Shown here one piece after another: positions 54,281 to 63,596 of a DNA stretch of 64,000 nucleotides. Position numbers and translations under genes: made by a program. Within the stretch, counting starts at the first letter, position 1; each line of letters opens with the position of its first letter. The notes beneath the pieces were generated by a model that was given only the letters and a program-made list of their open reading frames with translations, had not been told where the DNA came from and did not search any database. The DNA is from Pirellulales bacterium (GTDB lineage: Bacteria; Planctomycetota; Planctomycetia; Pirellulales; Thermoguttaceae): the NCBI GenBank assembly GCA_016935315.1, contig JAFGRD010000119.1, positions 1 through 64,000 of the forward strand, in the 5' to 3' direction.

Positions 54281-56047
54281 TCAACGGGCGGCCTTGATCC
54301 CCAGCTCCCGCAACTGTTTCGCGTCGACCTGGCCGGGCGCGCCGGTCATCAGATCGGTTCCCCGTTGGGTCTTGGGAAAGGCGATCACCTCGCGGATGCT
54401 CTCCAAACCACCAAAGAGCATCACCAGACGATCGATCCCCAGCGCGATCCCGCCATGCGGGGGGGCACCGTACTGCAGCGCGTCGAGCAGGAATCCGAAC
54501 CGGTCTTTGGCGGTCGCCTCGTCGATACCCAGCAGCCCGAACACCTGCCGCTGCAACTGTTGGTCGTGAATTCGCACGGTGCCGCCGCCGGCCTCCGAGC
54601 CGTTGACCACCAGGTCATAGGCTTGGGCCCGGCACGCCTCCGGGTCCGAGGTCAAGCGCTCGCGGTCTTGCCGTCGAGGCGCCGTGAAGGGATGGTGCAT
54701 GGCGGTCCAGCCTCCCTCTTCTTCATCGTGGGCGAACATGGGAAACTCGACGACCCACGAGAAGTGCATCTGCTTGGGATCGTAGAGTTTCAATTCCGCG
54801 CCCAGCCGCTTGCGCAGGCCATAGAGGGCTTTGCAGGTGACCTCGAACTTGTCGGCCACAAACAGCAACAGGTCGCCCGACTCGGCGTCCATCCGCTGGG
54901 CGATTTTTTCGAGCAGTCCGGCCTCGAAGTTCTTGGCGATCGGCGAGGCCAGCTTGCCCGCCTCGTCCACTTTGAACCAAGCCAGCCCTTGGGCTCCGAA
55001 GTCTTCCTGGATATAGTTGGTCAGTTCGTCGATCCCCTTGCGCGAGTATTTGCCGGCAGCCCCCTTGGCGTTGATCCCCCGGATCCGGCCCCCCGATTCG
55101 GCAACTCCGCGGAACACGCGAAAATCGCTCTGTTGGGCCAGATCGGTCAGGTCGGTCAGCTCCATGCCGAATCGCAGATCGGGGGCGTCGTGGCCGAATC
55201 GCTCCATCGCTTCGTCGTAGGTCATCCGCTTCAGCGGCAAGGAGAGCTCCAGCCCCAGAATCTCCTTGGCCAGACGTGCCATCAGGCCGTCGATCACGCC
55301 GATTACGTCGTCCGCGTCGACGAACGCCATCTCCAGGTCCAACTGCGTAAACTCCGGCTGGCGGTCGGCCCGAAGGTCCTCGTCGCGAAAACAACGGGCA
55401 ATTTGCACGTACCGGTCGTAGCCGGCGATCATCAGGATCTGCTTGTACAACTGCGGCGATTGCGGCAAGGCGTAGAACGCCGACTGCTGCACGCGGCTGG
55501 GGACAAGATAGTCGCGGGCGCCCTCGGGGGTGCTCCGGCCGAGGATCGGTGTCTCGACGTCGATGAAGGCCAACTCGTCGAGATAATCACGCATGATCTT
55601 GATCATCCGGTGCCGCAGCATCATGGCCCGCTGCATCCGCGGCCGACGCAGATCGATGTAACGGTGTTTCAGCCGCAGGTCCTCGCCCGGCAGGTCTTGC
55701 GCGGTGGGATGAAACGGCGGCGTGAGGCATCGGTTGAGAACCTCCAGCCTGTCTACCCGAAGCTCGATTTCCCCGGTAGCCAGCTTGGCGTTAACGGTAC
55801 CCTCCGGGCGAGCGGCTACCTTCCCGGTCGCCGAGATGACGTACTCCGATCGCAGCGACTTGGCCACCTTGAGGTTCTCTTCCCCTCCTTCGGGGGCAAA
55901 CACGACCTGCGTCCTGCCATAGCGATCCCGCAAATCGACAAACAGAACGCCGCTGTGGTCGCGGTAGGTATCGACCCAGCCACAAAGCGTGACTTCCCGG
56001 CCGATGTGCTCGGCCCGCAATTCTCCGCACGTATGAGTTCGCAACAA
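54281..56047 (-). CDS. aspS: Aspartyl-tRNA synthetase
   Basis: 588 aa, TTG start at 56047 preceded by AAGGGGATC. The N-terminal OB-fold anticodon domain (about 1-110, 'VTLCGWVDTYRDHSGVLFVD') is followed by the class II core: motif 1 region 'YLDELAFIDVETPIL', motif 2 'QIARCFRDEDLRADRQPEFT' and motif 3 'GIALGIDRLVMLFGG'. The insertion domain between 280 and 430 is the bacterial GAD type. The protein is a full-length bacterial AspRS; whether it is discriminating or charges tRNA-Asn too cannot be told. Copy E of the interspersed repeat is 48 bp upstream of the start. Confidence 0.97.
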   Translation of the reverse strand: MLRTHTCGELRAEHIGREVTLCGWVDTYRDHSGVLFVDLRDRYGRTQVVFAPEGGEENLKVAKSLRSEYVISATGKVAARPEGTVNAKLATGEIELRVDRLEVLNRCLTPPFHPTAQDLPGEDLRLKHRYIDLRRPRMQRAMMLRHRMIKIMRDYLDELAFIDVETPILGRSTPEGARDYLVPSRVQQSAFYALPQSPQLYKQILMIAGYDRYVQIARCFRDEDLRADRQPEFTQLDLEMAFVDADDVIGVIDGLMARLAKEILGLELSLPLKRMTYDEAMERFGHDAPDLRFGMELTDLTDLAQQSDFRVFRGVAESGGRIRGINAKGAAGKYSRKGIDELTNYIQEDFGAQGLAWFKVDEAGKLASPIAKNFEAGLLEKIAQRMDAESGDLLLFVADKFEVTCKALYGLRKRLGAELKLYDPKQMHFSWVVEFPMFAHDEEEGGWTAMHHPFTAPRRQDRERLTSDPEACRAQAYDLVVNGSEAGGGTVRIHDQQLQRQVFGLLGIDEATAKDRFGFLLDALQYGAPPHGGIALGIDRLVMLFGGLESIREVIAFPKTQRGTDLMTGAPGQVDAKQLRELGIKAAR

Positions 56048-56094
56048 CTTCAGATCCCCTTAAGGTGAGGTCGTTTCCGCAGCCACACAATCAC

Positions 56095-56200
56095 TATTGA
56101 CGCTTGCACACTCCATGCACAAGGGCGACCAACGGCAAGCCCGACTTGTCCGGCTTGCTGTTGGTCGGCCTGGATCATCCACAATGCAAACATCCCTAAT
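56095..56200 (-). repeat. 100-bp palindromic interspersed repeat, copy E
   Basis: Copy E, same orientation as copy B: TTGACGCTTGCACACTCC at the left, hairpin arms GGGCGACCAACGGCAAGC and GCTTGCTGTTGGTCGGCC, then CATCCACAATGCAAACATC at the right. The loop sequences differ from A and C. It lies 48 bp upstream of the aspS start. 56201-56485 shows no gene. Confidence 0.85.
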
Positions 56201-56485
56201 AGTATGGGTCACAGAGAACCAACTATTGTAGGGTGCGATCGTCGGCGCGCAAAGGTTCCGGCAGAGGACGGTCCCACGCGGACGGGGTCTCCTCAGACCC
56301 AGCGGCAGCTTCCAGCGCCTTCCGCCAACGTGCCAGTGCAACCGCCGCTTGATATCGGTGCCCCGACGGCATCCAGAAACCGCGCAGAAAGCTTGCATAT
56401 ACCCCCAAGGTCTGTCATAATGAGCGTGTAGAGGTGTAACGGTCCGGGTGGGGCTATCGGCGAGTGGAGGAACCCTGCCGACAGC

Positions 56486-56545
56486 GCACTCTGGCCGACG
56501 GTGTACCCGGGCAGAGCACTCTGGCCGACGGTGTACCCGGGCAGA
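56486..56545. repeat. Two 30-bp tandem repeats before second LEPR gene
   Basis: Two identical copies of a 30-base unit (56486-56515 and 56516-56545) that begins GCACTCTGGCCGACGGTGTA. A diverged third unit follows to about 56590. The repeats end 40-85 bp upstream of the second LEPR-XLL gene start. Confidence 0.85.
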
Positions 56546-56630
56546 CAGTGTGTCCCCGCCTACGGTGCATCCCGGTCAACGGCGCACCCTGCTGGAAAAC
56601 CTGTGGAGCAGAGAATCGACGGAGGTTACC

Positions 56631-59600
56631 GTGTTGCGGAATCTTGTGCGGAAGACGGCAAGCGTGGTTCGCCCCCGCCGGGAGACGAAATCGGCGACAA
56701 GTCGTTCTTGGGAGGGCGGTACCGGAGGGTCCCGCTTCGAGCCGCTGGAACCCCGCCTGGTGCTCGCCGCCGGGCCACTGGTGATCAGTGAACTGATGGC
56801 CGTCAACCAAGGAGTCTACACTGACGGCGACGGCAACTCGCCGGACTGGATCGAGATCCATAACCCCACCGGCAGCACGGTCAATCTCGAGGGCTGGTAT
56901 CTCAGCGACGATCCGGATGATCTGACGCGATGGTCGTTTCCGAACGTCTCGCTGGGCCCCAACGCCTACCGCATCGTCTTTGCGTCGGGCCAACTGATCG
57001 ACGATTACGTGGATGCCCAGGGCAACCTGCACACGAACTTCCAGCTTGACGGCGCCGGCGAATACCTTGCCCTGGTGCAACCGGACGGCATGACCGTGTC
57101 CGACGAGTATACCCCCGGCTTTCCCGAGCAATTCTCCAATATCTCCTACGGCAGGTCGCAGAACAGCTCGGCTTACGAGTTGGCCGCCAGCGGCTGGAGA
57201 TATCGGGTCCCCGACAGTTTCGACGCCACGCTCGGATCGGACTGGACCGCCGTCGGATATGACGACTCCGCCTGGGCAAGTGCCGAGCGGACGCCGCAAG
57301 TTTTGGTTACCGAAATCGGCACGACCAACCCTGACTTTGTGGAGATTCAGAACCTTTCCGGGCAGGTGATGGACACCTCGGGCTGGGTGGTCGCGGTGAA
57401 CAACGCCCAAGGGACCCCGCCGAGCATCGACAGCATGCACGCCACCCTCTGGGAGCTTCCCGACTCGATGAGCGTCGGCGAGGTGCTTTATCAGAGCGAC
57501 CAGACCTGGGGCGAGAACATTTACTGGTCGACCAACGGCTCCGGCTGGGCCATGATCGTCGACGACCACGGAAGTGTCGTGGATTTCGTCGTCTGGGGCT
57601 ACAGCGAGGAGGAGATCGGCGCGCTGGTGCTGGAGGACGTCAACGGTTTTGTCGTCACCGCGGCCGGCGCCTGGAGCGGCCCGGCGACCGCCGCCGTCGG
57701 CTCCACCGATTTCTCCATCCAGCGCGGCGGCAGCGCCGACCACAACGACGCGACGGATTGGGCGTCGGTTTCTCCGCCGTCCGCACAAGTCCAGAATCCC
57801 GGGCTGACGAGCCCCTTCTCGGCAACCCAGGCGCCGGGCATGGGCTTCGAACTCAATCCGCCGGGCCTCGGCGGCGAGGTGGGCTTCGATCTGGCGGGGG
57901 CCATGCACGGCACGAACGCCTCGCTTTGGACGCGGGTCGCCTTCGATATCGAGGATCCCGCGGCGTTCGACACGATGCAGCTTCGCATGCAATACAACGA
58001 CGGGTTTGTCGCGTATCTCAACGGCCGGGAAGTCGCCCGCCGCAACGCCCCGACTTCGCTTTCGTGGAATTCCGCCGCCACGGCGTCGCGCAGCGTGGAC
58101 GACTCGTTGCAGGCCGAGGAGATCGACCTCAGCGAGTTTCTGAATGAACTCGTGGTGGGAACCAACGTGCTGGCGGTTCACGGCCTGAACGTCAGCGCCA
58201 ACGACGGGAACTTTCTGATTCTACCGGAGCTGGCCGCCATACGAAGCGGAGCCCAGTATTTCCATCCGCCCACGCCTGGCGAGGCGAACGGCGACGGCTA
58301 CCTGGGCGTCGTGCGAGACACCCAGTTCAGCGTCGACCGCGGTTTCTTTGAGGACACATTCGCTGTAGAGATTACCACCGACACGCCGGCGACCACGATC
58401 CGCTACACGGCCGACGGGAGCACGCCCACCGCGACCCACGGCAGCGACTACTCCGGACCGCTGACCATTAGCTCCACCACCACGCTTCGCGCCGTGGCGC
58501 TCAAACCGGGCTACATCCCGACCAACGTCGACACGCAGACCTATCTGTTCCTGGACGACGTGTTGACGCAGGACGGCGCCGGGTTCCCGACCAACTGGGC
58601 CCACACCGGCACGGGCGACTACGCAATGGATCCGGGCGTGGTCTACGGGCCATCGGAAGTCGACCGCAGCGGCCAGACCTTTGGCGTCAAGGACGCGCTG
58701 CAGGCCATTCCCACGCTCTCGCTGGTGATGGACCAGGACGACTGGTTCGGCGGCGGAGGCCAGGGGATTTACATCCTGGGCGAGAACTCCCCGCGGGCGG
58801 TTTCCGCCGAGTTGCTCTATCCCGACGGCTCCAACGGCTTTCAAGTCGACGGCTCGGTCGAAATCGTCGGGGGCACCAGCCCCAATCGCTGGAAGATGGA
58901 CAAGCTCTCGATGCGGTTGAAGTTCCAGCGCGACGTAGGCGATCCGGGCAGCCCCTATTACGTGGAGAATTGGGGCGACCCGAAGCTCGAATTCCCGGTG
59001 TTCGGCGCGGAGGCGACCGACCGCTTCGACACGCTGGTCGTCGATGCCCGGATGAACATGTCCTGGCCCTACGGCGGTGGCGTCGACCCCGACTTCCAGC
59101 GCACCCACGCCCAATACACTCGCGACCAATTCGCGGCGGACTTGCAGAACGCAATGGGGGGCTACGCCCCGCATGGAATCTCCACGCATTTGTACGTCAA
59201 CGGGCTTTACTGGGGGCTGTACCGCCTGCACGAGCGCCCCGACGAGCATTTCGCGGCGGCATACCTCGGCGGCCAGGACGAAGACTACGACGTAATCAAG
59301 CACAACGAGAACGAGGTCGTCCAGGGAACGAACCAGAACTACCTCGAGATGCACTCGATCGCCGCCGCGGGCCTGTCGAGCAATGCCCAGTATCAGGTCA
59401 TCCAGCAGTACCTGGACGTTCCCGCTTTCATCGACTACATGCTCACCAACTTCTTCATTGGCAACACCGACTGGGCCCACCAGAACTGGTACGCCACCCG
59501 AAATCGGGTCGATCCGGACGGGCGTTGGCGCTTTCACAGTTGGGATGCCGAGCACTCGATGGAAGGACTCTACGACAACGTCACCGCGAAGAACGACGGC

Positions 59601-62600
59601 TACGGCAGCCCGACTTTCCTCCACCAGCAACTCAGCGCAAACGCCGAGTACCGGCTGTTGTTCGCCGACCATATCCAGCGACACTTCTTCAACGACGGCG
59701 TGCTCACGACCGAAGCGGCGCAAGCCCTCTACCAGATCCGGCTCAACGAGGTGGATCGCGCGGTGATGGCGGAATCGGCCCGCTGGGGCGACAATCGAGA
59801 AGACGTCTCCGGCACGACCTACCGGCGGTCGTCGCATTGGATTCCCGAGCGCAGCCGGATACTCTATACGTACCTGCAGCAACGGCCCGGCCTCGTCTTC
59901 AGCCAACTCCGCACCCGGGGCCTCTACCCGAACGTCGTTGCCCCCGCCTACAACCAGCACGGCGGCCTGGTGCCCGACGGTTTTGGAGTCTCCATCACGG
60001 GGGCTTCGGGAACGGTTTACTACACGCTCGACGGCTCCGATCCGCGGCTGCCCGGGGGGGCGACGACGCCCGGCGCCCTGGTCTACGACGACAGCCCGAT
60101 CGTGCTGAGCCATTCGGTCCGGATCAAGGCCCGGGCGCATTCGGGTGGAGAGTGGTCGGCGCTGAGCGAGGCGGACTTCTTCGTCGGCTCCATGGCGGCG
60201 GCCGGCAATCTGGCGATCACGGAGCTGAATTACAACCCGGCCCCGCCCACGGCGGAAGAGATGACCGCGGGCTGGCTGGACAACGACGTTTTCGAGTTTG
60301 TCGAGCTGTGCAACGTCGGGCCCCAGGCGATCGATCTCGGCGGCGTTCAGCTTGGCGGCGGTGTCGATTTCACCTTGGGCTCGGCGGCGTTCGAGCTGGC
60401 TCCGGGCGAGCGCGTGGTGGTGGTCGCCAACCAGGATGCCTTTACCGCGCGCTACGGCGCGGGGGTGCCGGTCGCCGGCCGATACGACCGCCAGTTGGAC
60501 AACAATGGCGAGCAGATCACGCTGGTCGACCGCTTCGGCCAGCCGATCCTCAGCTTCACGTACGATGACGGCAACGGCTGGCCGGGCCGCGCCGACGGCA
60601 AGGGGGCCACATTGGAGTTGATCGATCCGCTGGCCATCCCCGCCACCGAGCCAGAGCGAACGGCCTTTCTCGAAGACGCCGACAACTGGCGATCCAGCAG
60701 CGAGTATGGCGGCACGCCCGGTGCCGCCGGCGCAGGTCCCTTGGGCGACGTGGTGGTCAACGAGGTGCTCACGCACACCGATTGGCCCAGTTGCGACGCG
60801 ATCGAGCTGCACAACACCACGGACATGCCGATCGAGGTCGGCGGATGGTACCTCAGCGATTCCTGGGGCTGGGGCGAAAACGCTGGTCGTGACAACTACC
60901 GGAAGTTCCGCATCCCCGACGGGACGACGATTCCCGGCCACGGCTATCTGGTCTTCGACGAGGACGACTTCAATCCGATGCCGCTTGACCCCGGCCCCGA
61001 CGATTTCGCCCTGGACGGCGCCTATGGCGACGACGTTTGGCTGATGGAGGCCGACGCCCAAGGCGAGCTGACCCGATTCGTCGATCACGTGGAGTTCGGC
61101 GCCGCGGCCAACGGCGAGACGTTCGGCCGCTGGCCGAACGGCACGGGCGAACTCTACCCGATGCTCACAGCCACGCTCGATCCGGTCGCCGGCCAGAACA
61201 GCGGGCCGCGCGTCGGCCCGATGGTCGTCAGCGAGGTGATGTACAACCCGGGCAGTTTCGAGGGCGCCGACGAGTTGGAGTTCATCGAAATCTACAATCC
61301 TACCGCCGCAACGGTCGATCTGACCAACTGGCGGATTCGCGGCGGCGTGGACTTCAACTTCGCACCCGGCACGTTGCTGGCGGCCCATGCGACGCTGGTG
61401 GTCGTACCGTTCGACCCCAGCGACTCCCAGAAGCTGTCGGCTTTCCACGACGACTACGGGATCGGCGGCGAAGTGCAGATTGTCGGTGGATACAGCGGGC
61501 GCCTGGACAACGGCGGCGAGCGGATCGAACTGCAGTCGCCCGACTTCCCGCCGGCCGACGATCCCACGTTCATCCCCCGCTTGCTCGAAGACCAGGTGCG
61601 CTACTACGACCAGATGCCTTGGCCGCTGGAGGCCGACGGCACCGGCCAATCGCTTAACCGCCTGGCCGACAGCGCCTGGGGCAACGACGGGGCAAGCTGG
61701 CTGGCCGCCGGACCCACCCCGGGCGAAGTCCCCTTGCTCGGCTCGGCGGAAGTCGCCGGACGCTACGTCTTCTACAACTACTCTTCTTTCGATGGCAACA
61801 GTCCGGCCGCCAACGCCCAGGACGATAACGCCATCGCCACCGACAAGCAGGCCCTGTTGCCCGGCCAGACGGCAACGTTTGCCAACTACACGAGCTTCAG
61901 CCGCGGCATCAACGGGATCATGATCGACTTCCGCGGCCTGCCCGACGGAGCCTCGCTTGCCGCGGACGACTTCGTGTTTCGCGTGGGCAACGACAACGCC
62001 CCGGGCGCGTGGGGTGCCGCCCCGAGCCCCGCGTTGATCACCGTTCGACCGACTCAGGGTGCGGGGGGCTCCGATCGCGTGACGATCGTCTTCGGCGACT
62101 ACGGGATCACCAAGCAGTGGCTGCAGGTCACGGTGTTGGCCACTGCCGATACGGGCCTCTCGGCGCCCGACGTGTTCTACTTCGGAAACGCCGTCGGCGA
62201 GGCCGGCAATTCGACGGCCGACGCCAAGGTGAACGCCTCGGACATGCTGCTGGCCCGCAACAACCCCCGCAACTTCCTCAACCCCGCGCCGGTCGATTTC
62301 CCCTTCGATTTCAACCGCGACGCCCGCGTCAACGCCACCGACATGCTCTTGGCCCGCAACAACCAGACCCACTTCCTCAATGCGCTGAAGCTGATTGCCG
62401 TGCCCGAGAGCCTGCTGAAATCGGCCTTGGCCGAAGAGAAGTTGGTCGGCGGGAAGACGCTCTCTCGCGAGGCGGTCCTGGCAACGGCCGGGGCCGAGGA
62501 ATGGGGCGCGACGGTGGCCTTGCCCGGTAAGATGGCCTGGCTCTACGAGTTCGAGCGTTCCCATGCGAACCCGGCGACGACCGATAAGGACAAGGTGGTC

Positions 62601-62642
62601 GACGACCCTGAAGGCCTGTTCGGGCCAGGCGGCGAGGGATAG
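56631..62642 (+). CDS. LEPR-XLL secreted giant, second copy
   Basis: 2003 aa from the GTG at 56631, four bases after GGAGGT; an upstream open frame through the tandem repeats is not used. Layout as in the paralogue at 6374-12994: basic N-terminus, 'FEPLEPRLVLAAG' (about 36-48), lamin-tail domains ('SELMAVNQG', 'SPDWIEIHNPTGSTVNLEGW'), chitobiase-like sandwich (about 557-640, 'TIRYTADGSTPTATHG'), CotH-kinase-like region (about 786-980, 'THLYVNGLYWGLYRLHERPD'), further lamin-tail domains and a C-terminal dockerin-like pair (about 1850-1920). The last 600 residues are very similar to the paralogue, the first 700 less so. It is about 200 residues shorter, mainly in the N-terminal third. Role: exported surface or matrix protein; kinase activity unproven. 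Confidence 0.88.
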   Translation: MLRNLVRKTASVVRPRRETKSATSRSWEGGTGGSRFEPLEPRLVLAAGPLVISELMAVNQGVYTDGDGNSPDWIEIHNPTGSTVNLEGWYLSDDPDDLTRWSFPNVSLGPNAYRIVFASGQLIDDYVDAQGNLHTNFQLDGAGEYLALVQPDGMTVSDEYTPGFPEQFSNISYGRSQNSSAYELAASGWRYRVPDSFDATLGSDWTAVGYDDSAWASAERTPQVLVTEIGTTNPDFVEIQNLSGQVMDTSGWVVAVNNAQGTPPSIDSMHATLWELPDSMSVGEVLYQSDQTWGENIYWSTNGSGWAMIVDDHGSVVDFVVWGYSEEEIGALVLEDVNGFVVTAAGAWSGPATAAVGSTDFSIQRGGSADHNDATDWASVSPPSAQVQNPGLTSPFSATQAPGMGFELNPPGLGGEVGFDLAGAMHGTNASLWTRVAFDIEDPAAFDTMQLRMQYNDGFVAYLNGREVARRNAPTSLSWNSAATASRSVDDSLQAEEIDLSEFLNELVVGTNVLAVHGLNVSANDGNFLILPELAAIRSGAQYFHPPTPGEANGDGYLGVVRDTQFSVDRGFFEDTFAVEITTDTPATTIRYTADGSTPTATHGSDYSGPLTISSTTTLRAVALKPGYIPTNVDTQTYLFLDDVLTQDGAGFPTNWAHTGTGDYAMDPGVVYGPSEVDRSGQTFGVKDALQAIPTLSLVMDQDDWFGGGGQGIYILGENSPRAVSAELLYPDGSNGFQVDGSVEIVGGTSPNRWKMDKLSMRLKFQRDVGDPGSPYYVENWGDPKLEFPVFGAEATDRFDTLVVDARMNMSWPYGGGVDPDFQRTHAQYTRDQFAADLQNAMGGYAPHGISTHLYVNGLYWGLYRLHERPDEHFAAAYLGGQDEDYDVIKHNENEVVQGTNQNYLEMHSIAAAGLSSNAQYQVIQQYLDVPAFIDYMLTNFFIGNTDWAHQNWYATRNRVDPDGRWRFHSWDAEHSMEGLYDNVTAKNDGYGSPTFLHQQLSANAEYRLLFADHIQRHFFNDGVLTTEAAQALYQIRLNEVDRAVMAESARWGDNREDVSGTTYRRSSHWIPERSRILYTYLQQRPGLVFSQLRTRGLYPNVVAPAYNQHGGLVPDGFGVSITGASGTVYYTLDGSDPRLPGGATTPGALVYDDSPIVLSHSVRIKARAHSGGEWSALSEADFFVGSMAAAGNLAITELNYNPAPPTAEEMTAGWLDNDVFEFVELCNVGPQAIDLGGVQLGGGVDFTLGSAAFELAPGERVVVVANQDAFTARYGAGVPVAGRYDRQLDNNGEQITLVDRFGQPILSFTYDDGNGWPGRADGKGATLELIDPLAIPATEPERTAFLEDADNWRSSSEYGGTPGAAGAGPLGDVVVNEVLTHTDWPSCDAIELHNTTDMPIEVGGWYLSDSWGWGENAGRDNYRKFRIPDGTTIPGHGYLVFDEDDFNPMPLDPGPDDFALDGAYGDDVWLMEADAQGELTRFVDHVEFGAAANGETFGRWPNGTGELYPMLTATLDPVAGQNSGPRVGPMVVSEVMYNPGSFEGADELEFIEIYNPTAATVDLTNWRIRGGVDFNFAPGTLLAAHATLVVVPFDPSDSQKLSAFHDDYGIGGEVQIVGGYSGRLDNGGERIELQSPDFPPADDPTFIPRLLEDQVRYYDQMPWPLEADGTGQSLNRLADSAWGNDGASWLAAGPTPGEVPLLGSAEVAGRYVFYNYSSFDGNSPAANAQDDNAIATDKQALLPGQTATFANYTSFSRGINGIMIDFRGLPDGASLAADDFVFRVGNDNAPGAWGAAPSPALITVRPTQGAGGSDRVTIVFGDYGITKQWLQVTVLATADTGLSAPDVFYFGNAVGEAGNSTADAKVNASDMLLARNNPRNFLNPAPVDFPFDFNRDARVNATDMLLARNNQTHFLNALKLIAVPESLLKSALAEEKLVGGKTLSREAVLATAGAEEWGATVALPGKMAWLYEFERSHANPATTDKDKVVDDPEGLFGPGGEG

Positions 62643-62646
62643 CCTC

Positions 62647-63045
62647 TCACTGCAAGACCTCGACGGCTGTTTGCACCGGGAGATGCAGCGCCACCGCCGT
62701 GAAGACCGCGCAGATCAGCAGGGCGATCAAGACCACGAAAAACCACATAAGCCGGACCCAACTGAATTCGGGGGGGAGCCGGATCAGACCAATGAACACG
62801 ACGGCGTCGAGGCCGAAAACCAGCGATAGCAGAGGATACCAGTAGTGCGCGACGGTCGCCGACGCAGTGACCGTCCATTGGGTCAGCAGGGGCAACTCCA
62901 TATCGAAATCGGCATAGACCTTCACGTAGCTCGGCACCACCCTCAGCAGCAGCATCAGCATGGCCAACATCACCACGTAATGGACGAGCAACATTCCGGC
63001 CGACCAGAGGGCGGTTTTCAGAGAGCGAGCGGACGTGTGATTCAT
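62647..63045 (-). CDS. Small membrane protein, GspF-like
   Basis: 132 aa from the ATG at 63045. Three hydrophobic helices are predictable at about 15-38, 66-88 and 98-122. The segment 'RVVPSYVKVYADFDMELPLL' followed by 'TQWTVTASATVAHYWYPLLS' resembles the cytoplasmic end of GspF/PilC proteins, though the protein is far too short for a full family member (about 400 aa). It could be a truncated or independent small protein of the inner membrane. It ends 4 bp before the stop of the convergent LEPR-XLL gene. Confidence 0.6.
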   Translation of the reverse strand: MNHTSARSLKTALWSAGMLLVHYVVMLAMLMLLLRVVPSYVKVYADFDMELPLLTQWTVTASATVAHYWYPLLSLVFGLDAVVFIGLIRLPPEFSWVRLMWFFVVLIALLICAVFTAVALHLPVQTAVEVLQ

Positions 63046-63293
63046 CGGTATGTGTCCGGTGGCTGCGCGAAATGGAAACAGGCTACTACATCGTATTCCA
63101 CACCACGGGCTCGAATCTTGGGTGTTTTCGCGACTATTTGTCGGGCCGCCCGTTGCAGAGCCTTCCGACAACCATAGCAGGATTCCGGGGCAGATGGAAC
63201 TGACTGGCTCGGGGCGGGGCCGGGCCTCATTCGCCCTCTTGCCCCCTCCATCGACGGAGAGGCAGGTGGACGTGGTCGACCGCCGGCTCACCC
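63046..63293. other. Intergenic stretch, nothing recognised
   Basis: Upstream of the small membrane protein, up to repeat copy F, no gene, RNA or clear regulatory site is visible. The stretch 63397-63596 between copy F and the amylase start also shows nothing except the ribosome site GAAGGAGAAG. Confidence 0.5.
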
Positions 63294-63396
63294 TATTGAC
63301 GCTTGCACACTCCATGCGCGAGGGCGACCGACGGGAGCCCGGCATTTTCGGTCTCCCGTCGGTCGGCCCGGATCATTCACAATGCAAATATCAATA
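63294..63396 (-). repeat. 100-bp palindromic interspersed repeat, copy F
   Basis: Copy F, same orientation as B and E: ATTGACGCTTGCACACTCC at the left and CAATGCAAATATCAAT at the right, with hairpin arms GGGCGACCGACGGGAG and CTCCCGTCGGTCGGCC. Here the outer ends ATTGA and TCAAT are exact inverted copies. It is 200 bp upstream of the amylase and 248 bp upstream of the membrane protein start. Confidence 0.87.
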
Positions 63397-63596
63397 AAGA
63401 CCCTTCCGTAGAGGTTCTGGTCTGGTGTCTGGTCCTTGCATTGGCCATACGCTCTGCTATGTTTCATCGTCAGATGAGTATCACAACCGCCTGAGATCAG
63501 CCACAAAGGAGGGCCCCGAGCACGCACCGTATGACAAGACCCGCGGCACGACAACGTCCGGACAATCGTTTCGTCCTTTCGGTCACGAAGGAGAAG

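Noticed and set aside
56060-56398. Small minus-strand frame upstream of aspS
   Set aside because: It overlaps repeat copy E, its protein is just a translation of the palindromic repeat, and it has no ribosome site.
58221-62564. 1447-codon minus-strand open frame
   Set aside because: It is antisense to the second LEPR-XLL gene; long antisense frames are expected here from high GC codon bias, and it has no recognisable domain.
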